From JBFWVD01 sp050246915 (lineage in GTDB: Bacteria; Actinomycetota; Acidimicrobiia; Acidimicrobiales; Ilumatobacteraceae): a stretch of DNA of 47,338 nucleotides. Made by a program: the position numbers and the translations under genes. The stretch spans positions 1 through 47,338 of the forward strand of contig JBFWVD010000040.1 of NCBI GenBank assembly GCA_050246915.1, read 5' to 3'. Under the pieces are notes generated by a model. It saw nothing but the letters and a program-made list of their open reading frames with translations. It was not told where the DNA came from and made no database searches. Positions within the stretch are counted from its first letter, which is position 1, and the number at the start of each line of letters is the position of its first letter. Shown piece after piece: positions 1 through 7,499 of the stretch.

Positions 1-2
1 TC

Positions 3-143
3 GGACTCGACGGAGAACTGTCGTCCTCAGACGCGCGACTCGCCGGCGCCTACGCGCGCTCGGCACCCGACTGTGGACCTGGCCGAGTCGCAGCGACACT
101 CACGCGAGCGGCGAGTCCGATGTGGAACGTTCCACCGAAGTGA
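3..143 (+). CDS. possible C-terminal tail of a gene cut by the window edge
   Basis: An open frame enters from the left edge and stops with TGA at 141-143, giving about 46 residues ending MWNVPPK. It would converge on sbcC, leaving a 35-base gap. Third codon positions are only about two-thirds G/C, lower than in the clear genes here, so this may be non-coding. No family is recognised. The bases from 144 to 178 hold nothing I can name. Confidence 0.15.
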   Translation, partial: GLDGELSSSDARLAGAYARSAPDCGPGRVAATLTRAASPMWNVPPK

Positions 144-178
144 CGTCATCTCGATCCCGATCGAGGGTTCCGATGGGC

Positions 179-3121
179 TCAGCGTCGCACGATCAACGTC
201 GATCCCTTGCCATCGGCGAGACGCTTCACTTCGATACCGACGTGCAGATCGCGCTTGAGGTCCTCGACATGGGTGATGACACCGACCATGCGCCCGGTCG
301 CCCGGAGTTGATGCAGCGCTGCGATGGCATCCTGCAGGGCGCTCGGATCGAGTGAGCCGAAACCCTCGTCCACGAACAGGGCCTCGAAACGCTTCCCGCT
401 GGCGGTTCCGCCATGGCTCACCACGTCGGCGAGACCGAGCGCCAATGCCAGCGATGCTTGGAACTGCTCGCCACCGGACAGCGAGGACGTGGCCCGCGTT
501 CGTCCGGTGTGGGCATCGAGTACCTCGAGGTCGAGACCGAAGGCCTTGCGGCCATCTCGAACTTCCTGACGACGACGAACGGTGTAACGACCGCTTGTCA
601 TCCGTTGCAGGTGAACGTTGGCGGCGTTTGCCACACGATCCAGTTCGATGGCCAGCACCCACCGCCGCAAGGGCATGTTCACGACGCCGCCCTCGCTGCA
701 CACTTTGTGCGCGCGTCGCGCCAGGAGATGCTGCTGATGCACATCACCGGACTCGCTCACGAGACGATCGTGTTCGCGCAACTCGCGGCGCGCCTCATCG
801 AGCGCGATGCGCAAGGTCGTGTGGCGGATTGTCATGTCGTCGGCTTCGGCTCGGGCGACGTCGGCATCGGCCCGGAGCGCGGCGTCGTCGGGTCGCTGCG
901 TCGCGATGCCCTGCTCCGCGAGCGCCTCGAGCTTCGCCTTCCGATCCGCCAGCTCCTGGCGATGTCGCTCGGCTTCTTGCCGCAGCAGCAACTCCTCGGC
1001 GGCATCGAGTAATGCGGCACGCGCCATCGAGGTCGTGGCGAAAGCACTGACCTCCAGCGCAACGTCTCGCCGCTCGAGCGCCCCGCGACGGGCTTCCGCG
1101 GCGGACAGCGCATCGTCGAACAACCGGCCCAGGTCGGTGACCATCGGGGTCAGTCGGTCGACGGCCGACGCGGCGACATCCACACGATGGACATCGATGC
1201 CATCCAGAGCCCTCTCGGCATTTGTCAACTCACCTTGACAGCGATCGAGCTCGCGGCACCCCGCGTCGATGCGCGCCTCGAGCCCGGCCATCGACTGCCC
1301 GAGGGCGGCGATGACCGCGTTCACATCATCGATCGCTCCGGCCAACGTGCGACGTTCCTCGCCAGCCCGCTGGGCCGCGACCCGTTGTTCGAGCAGCGCT
1401 GCGACCTCTGCAACCAACTCCTCGCGGTGACGCGACGCATCATCGCCGAGCCGACCTCGAGCCTCGGCGAGTTTGCCTTCGATCGCCTGGCGTGCCTGGT
1501 CGGCCGTGGTGCACGCCGCCGACAGGCGCTGCACCTGTTCGAACGTGGCCGGCTCCTCATCGCCCACCCGTGCCGGTGCCGGATGCTCCCGTGATCCGCA
1601 CACCGCACACGGCTCCCCATCACGCAGCGCAGCGGCCAGGCGCGGCGCCTGGGTGGAGACGAAGCGGGCCAGGGCCGACGCGTGCTCCGCGACCGCTGCT
1701 TGGCATCGTCGCGCGGCTGTCGCCAGCTCATCGGTGTAGGTGTCGACCAGCGTCCTGACGTGGACGCTCGACCGAGCGCGTTCGATGCGCTCGTCGAGAA
1801 CGGTCACGTCCACCGCTTCGATGAGCAATTCGTCGAGCCGCACCTGCAACTGCGCGGCGCGCAGCTGCGCAGCCCCGGTCTCCTCGATGACCCGCGCGTG
1901 TTCGGTACGTATCCCGTCGAGCGACAGCGACGCCGAGCGTTCCGCCGCCGCGGCGGCGCCGTGCACCGAGATGGCCCGTTTCCAGTCCTCCACGCGGCGA
2001 CGCTGCTCGTCGACGGCCCGCGCGATGGCCGCGACATCATCGAGGTCGACGGCGACGCCGAGGGTGGAGAACGCCGTCGCCAAATGGCCCCGACGTTCGT
2101 CGAGCCGATGCGTCGCCGACTCGTGTCGAGCCACGGCTGAGATGGCCTCGTCGTCAGCGAGCACCACGGTCCGGGCGCGCGCCGAGTTCAGCGCAGCCGC
2201 CTCACCGGCCTCGATCGTCGCCTGCTGAGCAACGAGCGCTTCCAATGCGGTTCGATGCAGGTGGGCCTGATCGAATCGAGCGGCAGCGGCGCGGGCCTCG
2301 GCGTGGAGGGCGAGCAGCCGATCGGCCTTTGCTGCCGCCTCGGTGAGCTGTGTCGACAACGCGGCCAACGGCTGGTCGGCTGCAATGAGCACTCGTTCGA
2401 TGGACACGCGCTCGGCATCGGCTTCGATCGTCGGCTCGAGACGCAATTGCTCTTGCACCTTGCGCGCCTGTGTCCGAGCGTTGCCCAGCCGATGGTCGAT
2501 CTCGCCCTGCAAGGTGGCGACCTCGCGCCGCAGGAGTGCTTCGCGGTCTTTGAGATGCTCGACGATGTCGTCATAGATCTCGCCGCCGAACAGCTGACCG
2601 AGCAACTCCTCCCGGCCACTGGTTCCGTCGAGCAAGAAGCGCGCGAAGTCGCCCTGAGGGAGCAGGATCACCCGCTTGAACTGCCTGGCTTCCAGGCCCA
2701 CGATCTCGATGCATCGCGCCACCGCATCGGCAGACTTGGTGGCCAGTGAGCGCGAAGCGTTCCCGTCGATGCGGATCAATGACACCGACGCCTTCTCCAT
2801 GACCGTCCCACCGCCTTTGCGCGCTGGGCGTTCTTGTTCGGGACTGCGCTCGATGACGTAGCGGGCCCCGTCGCAGTCGAAGGTGAACTTCACGTAGGTC
2901 GGGGCATCGAGGGGCGCGTGGTGCGATCGGATCTCCTTGCGGTCCTTCAGCGGCATGTCGTCGTAGAGCGCGAAGCACATCGCATCGAAGATGGTGCTCT
3001 TGCCCGATCCGGTATCGCCGGAGACGACGAACAGGCCGCGTTCGGCCAACACCGTGAAGTCGATGCACTCTCGGCCGGGATAGGACCCGAAGGCCTGGAA
3101 CTCGATGGCGATCGGCCTCAT
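179..3121 (-). CDS. sbcC: SbcC, SMC-like ATPase subunit of the SbcCD nuclease
   Basis: This is the ATPase subunit (980 aa) of the SbcCD (Rad50-Mre11 type) complex, which processes hairpins and blocked DNA ends. Visible features are the Walker A motif GDTGSGKST at residues 35-43, long Ala/Arg/Glu-rich coiled-coil arms, a zinc-hook CAVC at residues 505-508 in the middle, the ABC signature LSGGEQ near residue 880, and Walker B LFVDEGF with D918-E919. Length and order match full-length actinobacterial SbcC. Its ATG overlaps the sbcD stop codon (ATGA), so the two are translationally coupled. The gene looks intact. Confidence 0.95.
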   Translation of the reverse strand: MRPIAIEFQAFGSYPGRECIDFTVLAERGLFVVSGDTGSGKSTIFDAMCFALYDDMPLKDRKEIRSHHAPLDAPTYVKFTFDCDGARYVIERSPEQERPARKGGGTVMEKASVSLIRIDGNASRSLATKSADAVARCIEIVGLEARQFKRVILLPQGDFARFLLDGTSGREELLGQLFGGEIYDDIVEHLKDREALLRREVATLQGEIDHRLGNARTQARKVQEQLRLEPTIEADAERVSIERVLIAADQPLAALSTQLTEAAAKADRLLALHAEARAAAARFDQAHLHRTALEALVAQQATIEAGEAAALNSARARTVVLADDEAISAVARHESATHRLDERRGHLATAFSTLGVAVDLDDVAAIARAVDEQRRRVEDWKRAISVHGAAAAAERSASLSLDGIRTEHARVIEETGAAQLRAAQLQVRLDELLIEAVDVTVLDERIERARSSVHVRTLVDTYTDELATAARRCQAAVAEHASALARFVSTQAPRLAAALRDGEPCAVCGSREHPAPARVGDEEPATFEQVQRLSAACTTADQARQAIEGKLAEARGRLGDDASRHREELVAEVAALLEQRVAAQRAGEERRTLAGAIDDVNAVIAALGQSMAGLEARIDAGCRELDRCQGELTNAERALDGIDVHRVDVAASAVDRLTPMVTDLGRLFDDALSAAEARRGALERRDVALEVSAFATTSMARAALLDAAEELLLRQEAERHRQELADRKAKLEALAEQGIATQRPDDAALRADADVARAEADDMTIRHTTLRIALDEARRELREHDRLVSESGDVHQQHLLARRAHKVCSEGGVVNMPLRRWVLAIELDRVANAANVHLQRMTSGRYTVRRRQEVRDGRKAFGLDLEVLDAHTGRTRATSSLSGGEQFQASLALALGLADVVSHGGTASGKRFEALFVDEGFGSLDPSALQDAIAALHQLRATGRMVGVITHVEDLKRDLHVGIEVKRLADGKGSTLIVRR

Positions 3122-4314
3122 GCTCGTCTCCGCAGTGCCGCACCGACCGCGTCACGCAACAGCGTGTCGATGTCGGGTTCTGGTGGTGCACCCTCGGCGG
3201 CCTCCCAGAACAGCTGCGTCGCCTCCAACGGCGACAACTCACGTGTGGCGACGGCCGCCTGAGCATCGATGGCAGGTGCCCCGACAGGTTCGAGACGGAC
3301 CTCCACGACGTGCGGATACACCTGAGCCAGACGAGCCTTGGCGTCGAGCACCGTCTCGCGATCGGTGACGATCGCACGGACGAAACAGCGCCGCGCGCGG
3401 CGATGAGCGGTCGGATCGAGCAGCGTCGAGAGCTCACCCGACACGGTGCACACCGGCCGGCCGACGGGCACCTCGATGGGCTCCACCCGCGCCGTGCCAT
3501 CGAGCGCGAGATCCACCAGCACGACTTCCTTCGGGTGATCCTCGGAGAACGAATAGGCGAGCGGAGTTCCCGAGTATCGGGCGGAGACCGAGCCGCCGAC
3601 GATCTGCGGCCGATGCAGATGGCCCAGCGCGGTGTAGGAGAACCCGTCGAACACACTGGCCTCGACCGTTCCGGCGCCACCGATGGTGAGCAACCGCTCC
3701 GACTCGCTCACCGCTCCCCCAGAGACGAACGCATGGGCCACGGCGACAGACCGCGGGCTGAGCAACGTCGGGCGCACCGCGTCGATCGCCGCCCGCAGCA
3801 CCGACTGATGAGTTCGAGCGGCGCGACGCAGCACGACATCGTCGGCATCGGTGCTGCCGTTGCCGATGGTCTCACTGTCCGCGTCGACCGGAAGATCGTC
3901 CGGGGCGCCTTGGGGATCGAGGAACGGAAGCAGGACCAGATCGAGCGGCCCATCGCTGCCCTCGAGGGTGAGCACCTCACCGATGTGTCCATACCCGCCC
4001 CGGATGTACAGCCCGCTGGAGTCGAGCAGCTCTCCGTAGCTCGCCACCCGGTCTGCGCCGTCGTGGTTGCCGCTGATGGCCGCCACCTTCGCCCCGGTTG
4101 CCAGCAGCCGTCGTACGGCGGACCGGAACAGTCCGACGGCCTCCGTCGAGGCGATCGCTCGGTCGTAGAGGTCGCCGGCGATGACCACGAGATCGACGCG
4201 TTGATCGACGCACAGCTCGACCAGCCAATCGATGAATGCGGCCTGATCGTCGATCAGGGAGATGGGCCCGAATGTGCGACCGAGATGCCAGTCGCTGGTG
4301 TGGAGGATGCGCAC
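3118..4314 (-). CDS. sbcD: SbcD, Mre11-type exonuclease subunit
   Basis: This is the nuclease subunit of SbcCD, a metallophosphoesterase of about 398 aa. The phosphoesterase motifs appear in order: HTSDWHLG at the N-terminus, AGDLYDR, GNHDGADR, a histidine in AVAHAF, and GHLHRPQ. The GTG at 4312-4314 is chosen as the start because family members begin at the VRILHTSDWHLG strand and a TACGTT box lies 7 bases upstream, the leaderless pattern seen elsewhere here. A longer in-frame reading to 4386 would overlap the divergent DUF1697 gene and has no homology support. It heads the sbcD-sbcC operon. Confidence 0.94.
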   Translation of the reverse strand: MRILHTSDWHLGRTFGPISLIDDQAAFIDWLVELCVDQRVDLVVIAGDLYDRAIASTEAVGLFRSAVRRLLATGAKVAAISGNHDGADRVASYGELLDSSGLYIRGGYGHIGEVLTLEGSDGPLDLVLLPFLDPQGAPDDLPVDADSETIGNGSTDADDVVLRRAARTHQSVLRAAIDAVRPTLLSPRSVAVAHAFVSGGAVSESERLLTIGGAGTVEASVFDGFSYTALGHLHRPQIVGGSVSARYSGTPLAYSFSEDHPKEVVLVDLALDGTARVEPIEVPVGRPVCTVSGELSTLLDPTAHRRARRCFVRAIVTDRETVLDAKARLAQVYPHVVEVRLEPVGAPAIDAQAAVATRELSPLEATQLFWEAAEGAPPEPDIDTLLRDAVGAALRRRA

Positions 4315-4321
4315 GATGGCC

Positions 4322-4327
4322 AACGTA
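4322..4327 (-). promoter_or_regulatory. -10 box (TACGTT) of a probable leaderless sbcD promoter
   Basis: TACGTT on the minus strand is followed by 7 bases (GGCCATC) and then the GTG start of sbcD. The TANNNT-to-start spacing matches actinobacterial leaderless promoters, and no Shine-Dalgarno sequence is present. Confidence 0.55.
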
Positions 4328-4358
4328 GGCGAGCGCTGTGACGTTCTCGTGTGCTTGC

Positions 4359-4364
4359 TACGGT
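4359..4364 (+). promoter_or_regulatory. -10 box (TACGGT) of a probable leaderless promoter
   Basis: TACGGT is followed by CCCGGC and then the GTG start of the DUF1697 gene at 4371. It faces away from the sbcD -10 box about 30 bases to the left, so the two divergent genes share a compact promoter region. Confidence 0.55.
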
Positions 4365-4370
4365 CCCGGC

Positions 4371-4949
4371 GTGGCCACGAGCGCATCGAGGGTCGTCGCC
4401 CTGCTACGAGGCATCAACGTCGGAGGCAAGAACGTCCTGCCCATGCGCGATCTGATGGCGATCTGCACCGAACTGGGCCATCGCGATGTCCGCACCTACC
4501 TACAGAGCGGGAATGTGGTGTTCGTCCCACGAACCGGTCGGATAGCTCGCGATCAGCTCGACGCCGACGCTGCGCTGGCCGACGAGTTGGCGTTGGCCAT
4601 TGCCACCCGCACCGGGCTGAGCGTGCCGATCGTGGTGCGACGCCACGACGAGCTCGTCGCGGCGTTGGCCGCGAACCCGTTCGATCGAGATGCGCCTCCC
4701 AACACCCGGCACGTGATGTTCCTGTCCGAGGAACCGCCGGCCTCCGCCATCGAGCTCCTCGACCCCCGACGCTCCCCTCCCGACGAGTTCGTCGTCATCG
4801 GACGCGATGTGCATCTGCGCCTCCCCAACGGCAGCGCGCGCTCGAAGCTGACGGTGGCCTGGTTCGAGAGATCGCTCGGCGTCATCGCAACGGCGCGCAA
4901 CTGGAACACTGTAGGAGCCCTTGCCGAGCTATCTGTCAATCCTGGTTGA
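4371..4949 (+). CDS. DUF1697 family protein
   Basis: The protein is about 192 aa. It has the hallmark opening of DUF1697, VALLRGINVGGKN, followed by a predicted strand containing TYLQSGNVVF and a C-terminal TARNWNTV, all diagnostic of the family. Its biochemical role is unknown. The GTG start is chosen because family proteins begin a few residues before VALLRGIN and a TACGGT box sits 6 bases upstream. An in-frame ATG at 4338 would add 11 unconserved residues. Its 3' end overlaps the 3' end of the convergent WYL regulator by 14 bases. Confidence 0.9.
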   Translation: MATSASRVVALLRGINVGGKNVLPMRDLMAICTELGHRDVRTYLQSGNVVFVPRTGRIARDQLDADAALADELALAIATRTGLSVPIVVRRHDELVAALAANPFDRDAPPNTRHVMFLSEEPPASAIELLDPRRSPPDEFVVIGRDVHLRLPNGSARSKLTVAWFERSLGVIATARNWNTVGALAELSVNPG

Positions 4950-5892
4950 CATACATCGACCGCAGCTCCTCGGCGATGTCGAGCAATGCCTCGGTCATCT
5001 CACGATGGTCGACCACCTCGAGCGCTCGTCCGAACCCGGCGATCTGCCCGGCCAACGAACGCACGCTCATACCGCTCAATTCCATGTGGACACGTCCGTC
5101 ATCGCCGGTAGGTCCGATGGCGACGCGTCCTCCCATGAAGGCGCGCACGACGCCGACCATCCCCGGCAAGCAACGGGCATTGACAACGATGGGGGCGAGC
5201 TCACGTGTGAACGACTCGCTCATGGCGCGCCAGGTCGCAGCCAGATCGAAGCGTTCGGGCGGAGCAAAGCGCCGCCCCAGACGCTGGGCGCTGCGGATCC
5301 GATCGACGCGGAAGCTACGCAAGCCGCGGTCGGTCTGGGCCACCAAGTACCAGTTGTTGCCCTTGGCCACCAGGCCCAGCGGCTGCACGACGCGACTCGT
5401 CGCGGCGGCATCGCGGGCGACGTAGTCGATGTTCAACTCCTCGCTCTCGATCACCGCCGATTGCAGGGCATCGAGATGGTCAGGGGTCGGTCGTCCGCTG
5501 TCGGATCGGAACCAACCGGCAGCGTCGATGTGGGTCGCCCCCGAAGCCCGCTCGGCGTCGGTGCGGAATTGCTCCGGCAGCGCCCGGACGAGCTTGCGCA
5601 ACGCTGCCTTCACCTCCGGTGTCGCCGACGAGGCTGGTCCCGCCACCATGAACAGCGCCCGGGCCTCTGCCGACGTCAACCCGGTCAAGTCGGTTCGACC
5701 ACCGCCGGCCAACCGCCATCCGCCATTGCGCCCCTGCATGGAGTACACGGGCAGACCGGCCATGCCCAGCGCCTCGAGATCGCGGCGCGCGGTGCGCTCC
5801 GAGACCTCCAACTCCTCAGCCACGTCGGCAGCAGTGACCTGACCCCGGGTCTGGAGCAGCATCAATATGGCCACGAGTCGATCGGCACGCAT
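4936..5892 (-). CDS. HTH-WYL transcriptional regulator
   Basis: This is a DNA-binding regulator of about 318 aa. The N-terminal winged helix is MRADRLVAILMLLQ, then TAADVAEELEVSERTARRDL as the helix-turn-helix. The WYL ligand-sensing domain carries NNWYLVAQTDRGLRSFRVDRI in the middle, followed by a C-terminal WCX-like extension. The start at MRADRL follows the family norm, although ATG codons 3 and 18 codons upstream (5901 and 5946) are also in frame. It is divergent from the TIGR03086 gene, a common actinobacterial pairing that suggests local and self regulation through the inverted repeat at 5904-5921. The 3' end overlaps the DUF1697 gene. Confidence 0.9.
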   Translation of the reverse strand: MRADRLVAILMLLQTRGQVTAADVAEELEVSERTARRDLEALGMAGLPVYSMQGRNGGWRLAGGGRTDLTGLTSAEARALFMVAGPASSATPEVKAALRKLVRALPEQFRTDAERASGATHIDAAGWFRSDSGRPTPDHLDALQSAVIESEELNIDYVARDAAATSRVVQPLGLVAKGNNWYLVAQTDRGLRSFRVDRIRSAQRLGRRFAPPERFDLAATWRAMSESFTRELAPIVVNARCLPGMVGVVRAFMGGRVAIGPTGDDGRVHMELSGMSVRSLAGQIAGFGRALEVVDHREMTEALLDIAEELRSMYVNQD

Positions 5893-5903
5893 GCCCCACA
5901 TCT

Positions 5904-5921
5904 TGTCCGACAAACCGGACA
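5904..5921. promoter_or_regulatory. inverted repeat, candidate WYL operator
   Basis: TGTCCG and CGGACA are perfect 6-base arms around a 6-base spacer. The repeat lies between the divergent WYL regulator (start 5892) and the TIGR03086 gene (start 5956). Symmetry and position fit an autoregulatory operator; binding itself is inference. Confidence 0.45.
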
Positions 5922-5955
5922 GCAGATGGCCTGTTAACGATCCCAATATGGCGCC

Positions 5956-6615
5956 ATGACCAACAACGCATCAGCAACCCCCGCCTCACCAACCCTCGCC
6001 CTCGCAAGCGACGATCCCCGTTTCGTGTTCGCCAAGGCGGCTGCCCTCGCCGCTGCAGTCATCGACGGTGTGGCCGCCGAGCAACTCGATCTGCCCACAC
6101 CGTGCACCGACATGGACGTCCGCCAATTGCTCCGCCATCTCACGATGGTCGTCCGACGGGTCACCGCCCTCGGCCACGGCACGAACCCATTTGCTGTGGG
6201 CGATGGATCCGACGTGCCCGATGACGGCTTCGGCGCCGCGTGGGCCGATGGGGTGGATCAGGCCCGCCAGGCCTGGGCCGACGACGCTCGGCTCGCCGCG
6301 TCCATCACCTTGCCGTGGGCCGAGGTGGACGGCGCCGGCGCACTCGGCATGTACACCAACGAAGTGACGCTCCACACCTGGGACCTCGCCACCGCTACCA
6401 GCCAACGGCCGCAGTGGGACGAGCAGGTCCTCCAGGTCTCATTCGACTCGATGGTGCCGATGCTGCCGGAGAACCGCGTGGAGATGTTCGAAGCAGTCCG
6501 GGCGAAGATGCCGGAAGGGACGCCGTTCGTGTACCCCTACGCCGAAGCGCAGCCGACGGCCCCGAACGCCCCACTCCTCGATCGACTGCTCGCCTGGAGC
6601 GGCCGCACAGCGTGA
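5956..6615 (+). CDS. TIGR03086 family DinB-like protein
   Basis: This protein of about 219 aa belongs to the DinB/mycothiol-dependent maleylpyruvate isomerase superfamily. It shows the family's LDLPTPCTDMDVRQLLRHL near residues 45-65 (conserved PC and a metal-ligand type histidine) and NEVTLHTWDLATAT near residue 140, which supplies the second histidine. These four-helix proteins bind a divalent metal, and some use mycothiol; the substrate here is unknown. The divergent WYL regulator is its likely controller. A short AT-rich patch (GTTAACGA ... AATATG) just upstream probably holds the promoter. Confidence 0.88.
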   Translation: MTNNASATPASPTLALASDDPRFVFAKAAALAAAVIDGVAAEQLDLPTPCTDMDVRQLLRHLTMVVRRVTALGHGTNPFAVGDGSDVPDDGFGAAWADGVDQARQAWADDARLAASITLPWAEVDGAGALGMYTNEVTLHTWDLATATSQRPQWDEQVLQVSFDSMVPMLPENRVEMFEAVRAKMPEGTPFVYPYAEAQPTAPNAPLLDRLLAWSGRTA

Positions 6616-6625
6616 GCCCAGCCCA

Positions 6626-6661
6626 GCTCAGCGCAGCGGGGATCCCGGCTCAGCGCAGCGG
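6626..6661. repeat. 14-bp direct repeat between convergent genes
   Basis: GCTCAGCGCAGCGG occurs at 6626-6639 and again at 6648-6661, start to start 22 bases apart. It fills the gap between the convergent TIGR03086 and phosphatase genes. It does not form a strong U-tailed hairpin, so it is not called a terminator. Confidence 0.6.
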
Positions 6662-6665
6662 AACC

Positions 6666-7415
6666 TCAGTTCTCGGCAGCGGGATCGACCAGGAGATGGG
6701 CGACGATCTGGTCGATCTCGGCTGCGGTGACGCCGAGATGGGTGAGCAGGCCACAGGCGTCGCCATGGCGCTGGCGCACCAGCGCCATGAAGGCACGCAT
6801 GGTCGGCGCGTGAGCCGTCAGCACGATCGGGGCGAACTCACCGTACCGAGCAGCCGCCTGCGGGTCGCGCGCCATCACCACGGCACGTCGACGCTGTGTC
6901 GGCTCGTGGCTCAACTCGTAGTCGTCGGCGATCACCTCATCGGGCACGCCGGCCACGCTCAACGTGAGCGCCGCCACGATTCCCGTGCGGTCCTTGCCCG
7001 CTGCACAGTGGAACAGGAGCGGCCGATCGAGGCGGGTGGCCATCAGATGGAAGGTCGTGCGCAACGATTCCTGCGCCGTCGTGGCCATGTCGTAGTAGCG
7101 CTCGGCCAGATCATCGCCGGTGCGAACCGCATCGGCGGACCAATCGGCGTTCGGGGCATCGGCCACCGGCATCGAGATGGCGCCGGGCAGGAACGGATGC
7201 TCTCCGTGCTCCTCGGGACTGCGGAAGTCGATCACCGTGGCGATACCCAGGGACCGGATGACGTCGCGACCCGCGGGGGTCAGATCATTGGGCCCATCGG
7301 CACGGTACACGCGGCCCCATCGAACGATGCGGCCGTCGGCGCCGGTGTAGCCACCCAGATCGCGCACGTTGTGGCAACCGTCGACGACGATGAAACGATC
7401 GAAAGGGGCACCCAT
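6666..7415 (-). CDS. tyrosine-protein phosphatase (Tyr_phosphatase3 type)
   Basis: This is a dual-specificity-like phosphatase of about 249 aa. The catalytic P-loop is HCAAGKDRTG at residues 136-145, with Cys137 as nucleophile and Arg143 as phosphate binder. Upstream are the family's NVRDLGGY near residue 16 and VYRADGPNDLT. A general-acid aspartate cannot be fixed by eye. These enzymes act on phosphotyrosine or phosphoinositides (PtpB/LipA type). The start at MGAPFDRF is chosen from the family N-terminus; a TATCGT box lies 8 bases upstream. Upstream in-frame starts would extend into the uvrD promoter. Confidence 0.9.
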   Translation of the reverse strand: MGAPFDRFIVVDGCHNVRDLGGYTGADGRIVRWGRVYRADGPNDLTPAGRDVIRSLGIATVIDFRSPEEHGEHPFLPGAISMPVADAPNADWSADAVRTGDDLAERYYDMATTAQESLRTTFHLMATRLDRPLLFHCAAGKDRTGIVAALTLSVAGVPDEVIADDYELSHEPTQRRRAVVMARDPQAAARYGEFAPIVLTAHAPTMRAFMALVRQRHGDACGLLTHLGVTAAEIDQIVAHLLVDPAAEN

Positions 7416-7485
7416 GGGTGGCGACGATACGCGCATCGGTCGGCGTCGGACCCGATCCCGACGCGAATTCATCACACCCCCTCGT

Positions 7486-7491
7486 TACGGT
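7486..7491 (+). promoter_or_regulatory. -10 box (TACGGT) upstream of the uvrD-like gene
   Basis: TACGGT is followed by CCGTGGTG and the ATG at 7500. In-frame GTG codons at 7494 and 7497 are alternative leaderless starts. Confidence 0.5.
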
Positions 7492-7499
7492 CCGTGGTG

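Noticed and set aside
6240..7499. Plus-strand frame open for 420 codons upstream of the uvrD-like start
   Set aside because: It overlaps the TIGR03086 gene and is antisense to the phosphatase; it shows Arg/His/Pro-rich composition and no domain. High GC content opens such frames by chance.
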